Assembly (NCBI GenBank): GCA_027922465.2
Contig: BQMF02000103.1
Location: forward strand, 372,001 to 436,000
Direction of reading: 5' to 3'
From: Turritopsis dohrnii
Lineage: Eukaryota > Cnidaria > Hydrozoa > Anthoathecata > Oceaniidae
Length of the DNA: 64,000 nucleotides
The position numbers and the translations under genes were made by a program. Shown here piece by piece: positions 47,831-58,186 of the stretch. The notes below the pieces were generated by a model that was given only the letters and a program-made list of their open reading frames with translations, was not told the DNA's origin and ran no database searches. The first letter of the stretch is position 1. Every line of letters starts with the position of its first letter.

Positions 47831-48995
47831 ATGATTTTCTTCAAGGCACAAGCTGTTTCTGGGAGATATTGTGCAACTGGGAAAACTGAAAATGAGAAAC
47901 GTATTGGTAACATAATACAGAGTAAAATGAATGTGCATTATCTGGTGGTGCAAGATATTTCAGGTAATTGAATAGCTTAAAGAAACTAAATTTTGCGGGA
48001 ATTAAATTTCATGGCTAGTCAAGTGAACAAAAGTTCAGGAGAATTTAATATTGTGGTTCACTTAGAATTAAAAAGAAAAAATAACTACCAAGACAAATTT
48101 TCAAACAAAAAGAGAAAATTACAATTATATCTTCTCAAGATTTTCGTCCTTACTTTAGTATTTTCCTGTTATTTTCAGGTGGCTGTGGTTCTATGTACGA
48201 GGTATATGTGAGCTCACCTGATTTTAAAGGTAAGCGTATGGTTGAGCAGCACCAGATGGTCAATGAAGTAAGTTGCTATATATAGAGTTTATCTTATTTT
48301 TGAGCTGTCAGTTGGAAGTTTCATAGCAAAATGTGTTTGGGTACTTGACCTTTGGAGGGAAAAGTTTGCAATTTCCAATCTCTTGTCAAAATTTCAATAA
48401 GCATTAGGTAAAGTAGTTCCAATCACTCTTATCCAGAAGTTGAACCTTCAAAAAATGCTTCTGATGTGTTTTTTCTTATTCTATACAGCATAAACTGATA
48501 AGCTAAACTTAAGCAAAAACAGACATTATTTACCAATATAGTATGGTGTACCATCTTACATTACGTTTTATAAAAAATCTGTAGAAGTAACCTGGAGTAT
48601 AATGCTTAACATTCGCCACAGTTGCCAGTTGGATTTGCATAGCATTAAACATGTTAGTTGGAGCGATTTGAGCGTTGATATTAATTATAGCCTTTATGCT
48701 TCGTTATGATGTTTTCAAAGGAGAAAGGGTGTTTGTCTTTTAATACAATTGTTTGCCCTTTAATTTGGTCAAAAGCTTACCAAAATTGTGTAGTAATTTT
48801 AAGCAGACGTTACATGAATCTGGTTTTATCCACTCAGCCTTAGTATGTTGGGTCATAATGTCTGAATTCATTTTTTTGGGTGATAAATTAACCATAAGAT
48901 ATTGAATTATTTTGTAGGTCTTAAAAGATGAAGTGAAAAATATGCATGGCTTGAGAATCAAAACAGAAGTGCCAGAGGTATTGGATGTCTCATGA
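47831..48995 (+). CDS. BOLA3: BOLA3, mitochondrial Fe-S cluster assembly factor, three exons
   Basis: Exons are 47831-47963, 48179-48267 and 48918-48995, GT-AG and in phase, encoding 99 residues. BOLA3 works with glutaredoxin 5 and NFU1 to place 4Fe-4S clusters on mitochondrial targets such as lipoate synthase. The BolA fold is clear: EKRIGNIIQSKMNVHYLVVQ, GGCGSMYEVYV with the BOLA3-type Cys, KRMVEQHQMVNE with the conserved His, and MHGLRIKTEVPE. The first 18 or so residues (MIFFKAQAVSGRYCATGK) lack acidic residues and fit a mitochondrial presequence. The ATG was chosen as the one preceding that segment in frame. The C-terminus is a few residues longer than in human. Confidence 0.93.
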
Positions 48996-50680
48996 AATTA
49001 AGTTTCTGATCCAGACAAAGCCTAAGGTAAATATTGTTGTTTTTTTTGTTTAATGCATTTTTTTTTTCTCAACAAGTTGAAGCAAAAGGTAATCAAGAGG
49101 TTTGATATTCTATACTTTTCCTTTTTTTTAATTTTGTTTTTGGTCCAATCAATAATGAAAATAGGATTAGAAAATAGGAGTCCATTTTCATAAATGGTTG
49201 CTCCACCTTCAGTCATCTCTTTGATATATCATGTCAACACTGTCAAACTGTGTTTTTTTTTGTTGAAATATTCCATCCCCAAAAATACGATCAGTTAAGA
49301 TTTAGAAATTCAATTATAGTACGTTTTCTAATGACTCTTCATAAAAAAGTAATTTGTCTGTCGTACGCTCCTCTTCCCTTCGTCAGCATGACATCAGCAA
49401 GCATCGGGTAGAGGTCTAGGCCTCAATGATAGTTTAGCGCCCTCGATATGTAAGGCGTTCTTTTTAAATGTCACGTGACCGTCACGATAGTGACTACTTT
49501 CCATGTTAAGATATTTTGAATATTGCAATCCGAAATCCACTTAAAATTTGAAATGTCTGAAAAAGCTCGGACTATGCTAACTTCAGAACAGGGCGTAGAG
49601 TGGGGCGTAAAACTTTCCAGAATTTATTTCAAACGTTAATGTTTTCTTAAGCTATCCCACCCTGCTGATAAGTAAAGCCTTTTCTTTGATGTTAGCATAG
49701 CGTTTAAACAAAATGATTAGTTTATCTTCACTGATTACTTTCCTTGCATGCGCCCACGTATAATGCTGTGAAAAGAAGGGTGCACTTGGAAACTTTTGCC
49801 TAGGGCGTTAAATCAGTATGTTGGGGTATGTACCAAATTGACAATTTGCGAAATAAAATCCACGCAATTTTCGTAAATACCTCGGATCCACGAAATTACG
49901 GCCACGCAAAACGCATGAAATTTTATCAACTTTAAGTAGTAAAAAGATAACGTTCTTTTTTATATATAGATTTACCATTTCCAACACACAGAACGTGAGT
50001 GGTTCAGTATACTCCATGCAAAAGAATAATAGTATGAATATAATATTGTAGAATTATTGATAGTAGAAAGGTTTTTATAGCAATCGTTGTAATTTTTATT
50101 TTTTTGTCGAAATTAACAGCAAGTGTAAGTTTCTAAGTTACTTTCTTTGAAATATCCCCGAATTATCCGAAATATCCCCGAATTATCCGAAATATCCCCG
50201 GATCTCCAGAAAATCCATGTTGTTAGTGGTATCATGGACGTATAAAGTCCACACGTTCCCTGTTTCATTTAACTACGTTTCCTCCACCACCGTTCATTCT
50301 GACGTCCGTTCTTCACGTTTCTTTCCAGATGTTTTGATTTGGAAATTATTTGATACGTCCAGCAAGAAGTATAATTATGTTACATTTGAAAAAACTGAGT
50401 ATTGGACATTGTTCTAAGTTACGCTTTTGAACGGATCTTCAAAATGAGGTTTCCCCACATAAACAAGGTGGATAGTATGTTTTGTGAGTGTAAGGTGTTA
50501 CAAGCCAAGGCCGGGACACTTTGGATCAACATTCAACTTGATACTAATTTTTCCTGCGAATGAAACTTTGACTTCAGGAATAGCTGTGTTTTCATGCGAA
50601 TGAAACTTCCACTTGAGAAATACCTGTGTTTTTGATCAAGCAATCGTTCAGTAGTTTTCGTTTTATAATTTCGCTATAAA
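48996..50680. other. Non-coding
   Basis: AT-rich. A short tandem of about 20 bases (TCCGAAATATCCCCGAATTA) occurs at about 50150-50205. No gene is recognised. Confidence 0.5.
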
Positions 50681-50852
50681 GCCTGGTTCAGACCTGATGA
50701 TTACGACGATTAAAATTCAGTGTAATCGTCTAATCGTCTAAACCCCTGGCGATTACGACGACGAAATATCAAAAATTACCGATTGATTACTAGTTACCTG
50801 ACGGGTGTGACGATAAGCGTTTTTTAAACGTCGTAATCGCCTGGTCTGAGGG
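50681..50852. repeat. MITE with GCCTGGTTCAGACC ends
   Basis: The left arm (CAGACCTGATGATTACGACG) and the inverted right arm (CAGACCAGGCGATTACGACG) match over about 28 bases. Small, AT-poor relative to its surroundings, non-coding. Repeated TAATCGTC words fill the interior. Confidence 0.6.
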
Positions 50853-51998
50853 ACACTGGCGCGCATGTGTTTGACATTGAGGGGACAGTTTGCATTGTGG
50901 GGACAATTTTATCTGCTACATAAAATATTTCCTATATTATGCCATGCTTTCATGAATCTGGGTGGGTGTGTCCCGATAAGTTTTATTGTGTGTGTGTGCA
51001 TATTTTTACGGGACATTTTGTGTATGTTTGTTACATACAATTTGTGTTTTGGGGACAAGATGTTAGAATTTGTGATAATTTTCATGAAATTTTTGGCACC
51101 AAAGCCAGTCTAGGTAGAATTTTGCATATTTAAGTTTACATTTTCTATTGAAAATATCCAAAAGAAACAGACGAAGTAAGTAAGAAAGTAAGTGATTTGG
51201 ACTTTGAATTCCCTATTTTGCTTTCCCACTTGCAATGAAATGGACAATGGTAAGTCCATTGCTCTAACTTGTTCTGAAGACAGTTTCCAAAGAATGATAC
51301 TACATGAAGATTTTGAAGATCACGTAAATGTTTCCCGATTCTATTTTCTTTGTCGTTATGTTCATGTTGTATTGCCATATCATATGTTAACGTCTCGAAA
51401 CGTTCCACACTTGTTCACATAATATCAACTTGAGTAATAAATAAAACAAGATGCCCTTACGGGCAGAAAGATTTCTGCAAAATCAGCTGAAGTATGAAAG
51501 ATGGAAGACTAACAATAACATTCTTGAAACTTGAATGATTTTGAATGATTGAACAATACAATACAATACAGTACAACATTGAATGCTGCTCAGTGTAGAC
51601 TGCATACAGCAGGTGGAAATTGTAACACACAAAGTAAAATGAGTTTTGTTATTGAAAGTTCAAACAGCTGGCCAAAAATGTGCTACCAGTGAAAATTATG
51701 TTGACTCTTGAATGTTGAATGAGAGTGAAAAATGTAAAAAGTACTCTTATATATAATTACACATATAAACCAATACACAAATTACATATAAAAGAAAAGT
51801 GTGACATAATGATCAACCGCACCTGACCTAATTTAATCTAACAAAATAGAAGAAAGTTTATAAAAATTCTTTAAGAAATTCGAAAAAAAGGTTGAATGAT
51901 CTTTACAGCATAACATCATGTTAAAACTTGATATGATATGTACTTCCAATCTTCTTAATTATATACATAAAACAGAATTCCCAATGCTGAAAATACGT
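50853..51998. other. Non-coding
   Basis: Two imperfect GGGGACA-containing tracts lie at 50880-51060 and an AATAC microsatellite at about 51553-51575. Nothing coding is recognised. Confidence 0.45.
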
Positions 51999-52610
51999 AA
52001 TCAAAAATCTTGATCGTTAAAAGTATATGCTCTATAAATTTATACCAAAAATTTTGTAGTGTTACTAATTGTATAAAGTATTTTGAATTTATACACAGAA
52101 CATTTCAATTTGTGTTAATCACAGATCATTCGTTATTAGGGGCATTGGCAGTATAATATAGCTAGAAAATCATCAATCAAGAGTGGTGCAGAGTAGACAA
52201 CCACTTAACATTGGAGCTAAGGAAGAAACAGAGCTGAGCTGTACGAATCCAGAGCTTAAAAAGTATACAGCACAAGCAGGAAGTAAACAAAAATATTTTG
52301 TATCTAGAAAGGCTTAAACATTGAGACATTTTTCCCTAATACAAACACATAGCTTTTTGACTTTGTACAACTTTTTAGTTAGAAAAGAATAATCACACCA
52401 CAGAAGAATTATTATATTATTATAAGTGTACGTACTCCTCAGAGCTTCATGAAAGCTTAATTGACACTACAAAAACTTTGTTGACACTAAAAAACTTTAA
52501 ACTGTGTATTCCACCATTAAATTTATTTACATCCGAAAGAAAATATTTACTTTATTTTGGAGGCACAGAAAAATGTAAAGTGTATCACAAACAAAAAAGT
52601 AAACAAAAAT
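51999..52610. repeat. Diverged duplicate, unit A (left of the Penelope-like element)
   Basis: Blocks here recur in the same order in unit B, which the Penelope-like element splits: TTGATCGTTAAAAGTATATG, a CAGAA...TTAGGGGCATTGG block, then GAGCTGAGCTGTACGAATCC. In one frame both units read LSCTNPELKK or LSCTYPELKK, hinting at a shared coding ancestor of unknown identity. Confidence 0.55.
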
Positions 52611-52781
52611 TTTGATCATGAAAAATACATGATCCAGATATTATATATATACATATATAACTGAAAGTTGAAATTTTTTTTTATATACAGAATGTGAAGT
52701 GTTTCGAATTATATATTTATTAACATTAAATTGATTTATTACTTCTTTAATCGATAGTGCTCAATATCAATGATAGAGCGG

Positions 52782-53577
52782 AATATATATAAGTCAGAAA
52801 AAACAACAGTGTTTTTTGTACTTAAAGTTTCATGACCTGTTACTGGTCAATCTTCAGCAAAAGTGAACTGTTTATAAAAACTACATTATAATGTCTTCCT
52901 GATCATTAATTGACGTCATTACGTCAATCGGCCGGAATGTCAGCGATTGTGAAAAGCTTGTGTTTCTTTCGGTGTCTACATTTGGCAATAACTTCGGTTC
53001 TTTTGTTTAGTAAGTTCGTGTCAGGGTAGGTAGCGATTTCGGTTTTCTCAGTAAGGCACAATAGGCATTTTTTCGTTTCGGGGGAGTAAGGCGCCGATTT
53101 TTTGATGACTCTCCAATTGACTGTAGGTACACAATTGTTATCTTTGATTCGCCAATATTCCGTGGATAATGTGGTGCTATTGCGGTATCGTTCGTTATTA
53201 AATGAATTCTTGTGGCCACCGTATCTTTGTTTAAAGGTTGTTTCGCAAAGACCGATGTATTTCATGGCTCTATAGTTTGGGTCGTTTGATGTAATTGTGG
53301 CTTCGTATACTATGCTGGATTGGAGGCAATTTTGGTTTAGAGGGCATTCGTCTTTTTTGATACAATTGCAAGTTCTTTGGTTGTTTATATGTTTGGTTGG
53401 TGCAAGGATCATTTTGTTGTGTGCGTTTATAATTGACTTGATGTTAGGCATGCAACTGTAGCTGACCTTTAACGTATTTTTGTTGAAGATTTTGTGAAAT
53501 TTACTACCGCGTTTGAAGTGTTTTTCGACTAGTTTTAAGAAGAAGTTGCCAATATTTGTTGCGAGGTTGGAGTTGAA
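52782..53577 (-). repeat. Left inverted arm of the Penelope-like element
   Basis: About 796 bases, the inverse of 55083-55880, nearly identical over the whole length. The arm includes the GIY-YIG region, the TGACGTCATTACGTCA block after the stop, and the hammerhead-like motif. The arm stops at TTCAACTCCAA, inside what is coding sequence in the right arm. Confidence 0.88.
52805..52872 (-). ncRNA. Hammerhead-ribozyme-like motif, left arm
   Basis: The same 68-base motif as at 55790-55857, on the opposite strand. Predicted cleavage lies between 52819 and 52818. Details are given with the right-arm copy. Confidence 0.7.
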
Positions 53578-53592
53578 ATAATTGTTGAGCAC
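52924..53592 (-). CDS. Inverted partial copy of the GIY-YIG coding region
   Basis: A 222-residue frame on the minus strand. After a short non-element start (MLNNY) it follows the 3' end of the RT ORF and the whole GIY-YIG domain without a break (KYIGLCETTFKQRYGGH). Unlike the plus-strand copy it has no frameshift at SYSCMPNIKS. It is a partial copy without RT and probably not translated alone. Confidence 0.75.
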   Translation of the reverse strand: MLNNYFNSNLATNIGNFFLKLVEKHFKRGSKFHKIFNKNTLKVSYSCMPNIKSIINAHNKMILAPTKHINNQRTCNCIKKDECPLNQNCLQSSIVYEATITSNDPNYRAMKYIGLCETTFKQRYGGHKNSFNNERYRNSTTLSTEYWRIKDNNCVPTVNWRVIKKSAPYSPETKKCLLCLTEKTEIATYPDTNLLNKRTEVIAKCRHRKKHKLFTIADIPAD

Positions 53593-53615
53593 TGTTTATC
53601 TTCTAAAGTCATAAA

Positions 53616-55217
53616 ATGGAAAAAACGAATCTACGTTATTCAACAAAGAACATCCCAATCGCTTCCGAACGATCATACAAGATGCAATTGGTCGACAAGA
53701 TAGAGGCCGTAATCAGGCGTATGAGGTGGAAAGCTATCTTCTACGAGAACGAAGACGACGATGAGCCAACCACAGAAAATTTTGGATTCAAAACTTCGAA
53801 CACTCCAAAACAAGTGCCAGAATTGATCGAATTCGAAAAAGAACTTATTGGCATAGTACCAAGATTGAAATTCAGAAAAGGTATGAACGATTTTCAGCAA
53901 AAGCTGAAACAAGACATCAAAACGATTAACGAGTCTCATAAACTTTACGTACCAGCCGATAAAACAACAAACATGTACAAAATGGAAAAAGTCGACTACA
54001 CAAACCTTCTTAATAACTCGATCACGTCTACATATAAAAAGGACGCAAATAACCGTAATGAAGAAATCCGAACAAGTAGCAAAACAATCATGAAAGACCA
54101 CTATATTGCTGACCGAATTGACCAAAATGGAAAAAACAATTGTTTCGTAACTCTCAAAGACCACAAGAACAATTTCCTGAATCACCCAACAACACGCTTG
54201 ATAAACCCAGCCAAAAACGAAATAGGGCGAATAAGCAAAACCATTTTAGAAAACATCAACAACAAACTTAGAGAAACCATGGCTGTCAACCAATGGAAAA
54301 GTACCAACAATGTTATTGATTGGTTCTCCGGAATACAAAATAAAGACGAGTACCACTTCATGATGTTCGACGTTAAAGACTTTTATCCCAGCATTACCGA
54401 AAACCTTCTGAAACATGCAGTACAATTCGCCAACTCAATCTCGAGAATCACACCACAACAGAAAGAAATTGTGTTCCATTCACGCAAATCATTATTATTC
54501 AATGACCGTGAAGCTTGGATAAAGAAAGGTAACAAGCTTTTTGATGTCACTATGGGTGCGTACGATGGTGCAGAGGTGTGCGAACTAGTCGGTTGTTTCC
54601 TATTACATAAAATATCTCTGAAATACAACAAAGAGGATATCGGTCTGTATTGTGACGACGGACTCGGTATTTTCAGAAGCAATAAACAACAGAACGAAAA
54701 AATCAAAAAAGACTTCGTGAAAATCTTCAAAACTGAAGGGCTCGACATCGTTGCCGAATGCAACATGAAAATTGTCAACTACCTCGACGTAACACTCGAT
54801 CTAAACAACGGTACCTATAAACCTTACGCTAAACCAGATAGTGAAATAAACTACGTCCATGTAAAGTCAAACCATCCACCAAGTATTATCAAACAATTAC
54901 CAAAATCTATTCAATCCCGATTATCAAATCTCTCGTCCAACGAAGAAATATTCAACAACGCCAAACCAATCTATGCCGAAGCGTTAAAAAGATCCGGATA
55001 CACCCACGAGTTAACTTATACCCCCAACCGCAACCAACAGCAAAGAAAGCGGAAAAGAAAGATAATTTGGTTCAACCCACCCTTCAACTCCAATCTCGCA
55101 ACAAATATTGGCAACTTCTTCTTAAAACTAGTCGAAAAACACTTCAAACGCGGTAGTAAATTTCACAAAATCTTCAACAAAAATACGTTAAAGGTCAGCT
55201 ACAGTTGCATGCCCTAA
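53616..55217 (+). CDS. Penelope-like reverse transcriptase
   Basis: A 533-residue ORF. Reverse transcriptase motifs are readable: LKDHK at 180-184 and RLINPAKNEIGRISK at 194-208 upstream, motif A FDVKDFYPSI at 251-260, motif B TMGAYDGAEVCELVG at 312-326, motif C YCDDG at 345-349 (catalytic Asp pair intact) and NYLDVTLDL at 388-396. A basic stretch (QQQRKRKRKIIW) precedes the linker to the endonuclease. In Penelope-like elements RT and GIY-YIG are normally one protein that primes at a nicked target. Here the frame ends at SYSCMP. Compared with the inverted arm, an extra C near 55210 causes the stop, so this copy is probably disabled. Confidence 0.9.
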   Translation: MEKTNLRYSTKNIPIASERSYKMQLVDKIEAVIRRMRWKAIFYENEDDDEPTTENFGFKTSNTPKQVPELIEFEKELIGIVPRLKFRKGMNDFQQKLKQDIKTINESHKLYVPADKTTNMYKMEKVDYTNLLNNSITSTYKKDANNRNEEIRTSSKTIMKDHYIADRIDQNGKNNCFVTLKDHKNNFLNHPTTRLINPAKNEIGRISKTILENINNKLRETMAVNQWKSTNNVIDWFSGIQNKDEYHFMMFDVKDFYPSITENLLKHAVQFANSISRITPQQKEIVFHSRKSLLFNDREAWIKKGNKLFDVTMGAYDGAEVCELVGCFLLHKISLKYNKEDIGLYCDDGLGIFRSNKQQNEKIKKDFVKIFKTEGLDIVAECNMKIVNYLDVTLDLNNGTYKPYAKPDSEINYVHVKSNHPPSIIKQLPKSIQSRLSNLSSNEEIFNNAKPIYAEALKRSGYTHELTYTPNRNQQQRKRKRKIIWFNPPFNSNLATNIGNFFLKLVEKHFKRGSKFHKIFNKNTLKVSYSCMP

Positions 55218-55249
55218 CATCAAGTCAATTATAAACTGCACACAACAAA

Positions 55250-55738
55250 ATGATCCTTGCACCAACCAAACATATAAACAACCAAAGAACTTGCAATTGT
55301 ATCAAAAAAGACGAATGCCCTCTAAACCAAAATTGCCTCCAATCCAGCATAGTATACGAAGCCACAATTACATCAAACGACCCAAACTATAGAGCCATGA
55401 AATACATCGGTCTTTGCGAAACAACCTTTAAACAAAGATACGGTGGCCACAAGAATTCATTTAATAACGAACGATACCGCAATAGCACCACATTATCCAC
55501 GGAATATTGGCGAATCAAAGATAACAATTGTGTACCTACAGTCAATTGGAGAGTCATCAAAAAATCGGCGCCTTACTCCCCCGAAACGAAAAAATGCCTA
55601 TTGTGCCTTACTGAGAAAACCGAAATCGCTACCTACCCTGACACGAACTTACTAAACAAAAGAACCGAAGTTATTGCCAAATGTAGACACCGAAAGAAAC
55701 ACAAGCTTTTCACAATCGCTGACATTCCGGCCGATTGA
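55250..55738 (+). CDS. GIY-YIG endonuclease segment of the Penelope-like element
   Basis: A 162-residue ORF. An N-terminal Cys cluster (CNCIKKDECPLNQNC) precedes the GIY-YIG core KYIGLCETTFKQRYGGHKNS, then NSTTLSTEYWRIKD and a second Cys pair in CLLCLTEK, ending CRHRKKHKLF. This domain makes the target-site nick. It is two bases out of frame with the RT ORF because of two one-base insertions relative to the inverted arm; the ATG is therefore likely an internal Met of the former fusion. Confidence 0.88.
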   Translation: MILAPTKHINNQRTCNCIKKDECPLNQNCLQSSIVYEATITSNDPNYRAMKYIGLCETTFKQRYGGHKNSFNNERYRNSTTLSTEYWRIKDNNCVPTVNWRVIKKSAPYSPETKKCLLCLTEKTEIATYPDTNLLNKRTEVIAKCRHRKKHKLFTIADIPAD

Positions 55739-55789
55739 CGTAATGACGTCAATTAATGATCAGGAAGACATTATAATGTAGTTTTTATA

Positions 55790-55857
55790 AACAGTTCACT
55801 TTTGCTGAAGATTGACCAGTAACAGGTCATGAAACTTTAAGTACAAAAAACACTGTT
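55790..55857 (+). ncRNA. Hammerhead-ribozyme-like motif, right arm
   Basis: The core elements occur in order: CTGAAGA (55805-55811), stem II TGACC/GGTCA with a seven-base loop, GAAA (55831-55834), a very short stem III CTT/AAG, and the cleavage triplet GTA (55841-55843). Stem I closes with TTTTG/CAAAA and AACAG/CTGTT around an internal loop. This is the minimal type I layout known from Penelope-like elements. One weakness is a T-T mismatch at the base of stem II. Activity is inferred from fold only. Confidence 0.75.
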
Positions 55858-56242
55858 GTTTTTTCTGACTTATATATATTTATTAACATTAGGAAGACTG
55901 TTCATAATTAGAGACATTGGTAACCTAAAAACTACTGATCACCAACAAAAAACAATACTGCATTTCAAAGCATTATACAAAGCAAATAACCTTAAAATAG
56001 CTAAAGTGATGCTGAGTAGACAGACATTTGGAGCTGAGGTGGAACTTAAGCTGAGCTGTACGTATCCAGAGCTAAAAAAGCATTACAGCCCACACATGAA
56101 ACAAACAATGAAGTTTTTTCAGATAAAATCCCAGACATTTCAAAAACAAAAAAAACATATATACCTTTTTCATTCTCTGTTTACAAAACGATACGAAAAG
56201 TCACCATTGAATTATTACAAGATAATAATAAATTACTGCTAG

Positions 56243-58186
56243 ACATTTTATTCTTCATTTTCAGTTTTGGAAACGTGCATCTTCTTTAATTATACCGACT
56301 AAAGATCCTTTGGGATCCTTTTGGTTGGTTCTTTGTTGTGAATTTCTTCGACTGAAATGCGTGACTTTGGTTTCGTGTAAACATTCGCACGAGATTTCAA
56401 AAAACCGCTAGGTTTGGACAGTAAGAAGAAGAAGAAGAACAGAGCCGGTTTTAAGGTATTTCTTGCTTTCGCAGAAATCCAAAAATCACAATAAGAAAAA
56501 GTCAATAGGTGTATTTGCCTTTGGCATCACTGATGGTAATGGTATAGAATTACGTAAGACTTATATATAATATTGACCTGTTCTTTAAACCTGCAATTTT
56601 ATAAAACGAAACCATAAAGGAAATAGCACCCATGTAGTACTAGGCTGGCTTAATTAAAACTCCAACTGCGTCAACTAATATAATCATTATGAAAAATGGT
56701 AACTGCTAAAAATTCTGTTCCGAAATAACCCTGTTGTCTCTCAATTTATCTACTTAGCGTATAAACAACAACAATGAGTGGGTGAACCAAACATAAAAAT
56801 CTACCAATCCATGTATAATAATCCACCTCTTCTCAAAAACACGCATGATGAAGGAAATCAAAATATTTGCCGAAACATACATTATGCACTTCCAGGAAAC
56901 AATTGAAAACCATAAATCACAAAAGCCAGAGCTAAAAAAAGGTTTGGTAAATTCCCAATATGATACAATCGAAACATAAACAAAATGGGCGCAATTTATT
57001 TCGCGTTCATGTGTCGGTACTTCTGATACCATGTTGACTGTAGTTACAAAAACATTTGCTGCCGCCAAAGAAGAGGAAGTGGAGGACTTCTCCTCCTCCC
57101 CTCTCCTCCAATGATCCAACACAAAGAAACATCGCTAAACACTCGTGTCATGCTGCAGTGGAACGACCAGTAATGCATCTTGCATTACAAAAGAGGCCCT
57201 CAGCGTTTTACTACAATGTGACAATACCGGTTTTCGATATTGGAATTGCTTTTTTCCAAAACATATTTTTCAGTTAGTTAAAAACCAGGATAAATTTCGC
57301 AATGAATGTCGATAAAAACGTCAGGTGAAAATCATTTTCATGGAACAAAATACTAGAGAAGGTAAACATTTTAATTCATGTTTTATTTCATACATCACTG
57401 CTTTCCGAGATAATCGCGTATGATAATGTTATTTGAACACTTTTAGGCTTGGTTTACATCACCATCTTTGCAATAAAAACTCAAAATGCTTTGTTTTTGT
57501 TCTTAATTTCATTTCAATGATTCGTCAGTGAAAGAATAAACATGTCTTTTCTCATAAATGGACATCGTTTATCACAGAAAAGAGAAATGGTCAAAGATTC
57601 TCGGTGGGTAACTACACTGAAATTATTAATCATAAGTTATCTTCGAAGAGTAATTTTGTAATGATAAATTCAGATACATCATTTTACGGAAATGTACTCT
57701 TTTTGTTTTAAATTTTCGGCAATATTCCGAAGGGCCGTTGATACCTTCGTTGTCAGGCTTCGAGAAAAATTAAAACAAATCTTTTTAAAAACAACTGGTT
57801 AAAAGCATGGTTGCTGCTCGGTAATGACCTGATATGAGCATGCAAGGTGAACAAAACAAACTAGCTACTAAACCATTTACCAGTGACAGAATTCACATCA
57901 TAAGTTGTTCTTATCATGAATTGTTCTTATTTTATAAGAAAGTTCAGGCTTAGTCTATTCTTAATTTTTGAAACATTGATTTGAACCTTAGGTTGTTCTT
58001 ATTTTGTTCTAATTTTTTGGCCAAATCTGAGGCTCGTTTTCTTATAAAAAAAGCGTGTATATTGACTAAATATTCAGTGATGATAGAAGTCAACAAAAGT
58101 TAGAATGTGAAGTCAATATCTCAAAATAACTGAAAATGGGCGGTGATTCATTCAGTAAAAGCGTAACTAATGCAAATACATGAAAA
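56243..58186. other. Non-coding between unit B and the NLR-like pseudogene
   Basis: Contains weak open frames (56299-56505 -, 56754-57122 -) without recognisable domains. A GA/CT-rich patch lies at about 57060-57110. No complete element is seen. Confidence 0.4.

Larger units (their letters stand above)
55083..55880 (+). repeat. Right inverted arm of the Penelope-like element
   Basis: Mirror of 52782-53577. Differences seen by eye are few: single-base insertions near 55210 and 55231 and scattered substitutions. Confidence 0.88.
52711..55891 (+). mobile_element. Penelope-like retroelement with inverted terminal copy
   Basis: ATATATTTATTAACATTA occurs on both sides (52711-52728 and 55874-55891) and is the likely target duplication. 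Inside lie an RT ORF (53616-55217), a GIY-YIG ORF (55250-55738) and, upstream and inverted, a second copy of the 3' portion (52782-53577). Terminal partial copies, direct or inverted, are characteristic of Penelope-like elements. About 53 bases (52729-52781) are present only at the left, like the extra tail known for this class. The near identity of the two arms implies recent insertion. Confidence 0.85.
52612..56240. repeat. Diverged duplicate, unit B, interrupted by the Penelope-like element
   Basis: The left part is 52612-52728 and the right part 55892-56240. The right part has an open frame with LKLSCTYPELKKHYSPHMK ending at 56242, not recognised. Unit B is continuous only if the inserted element is removed, showing the duplication is older than the insertion. 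Confidence 0.5.

Noticed and set aside
56299..56505. Minus-strand frame with SRANVYTKPKSRISVEEIHN
   Set aside because: Possible terminal exon with a pyrimidine tract before it, but no upstream exon and no family could be found.
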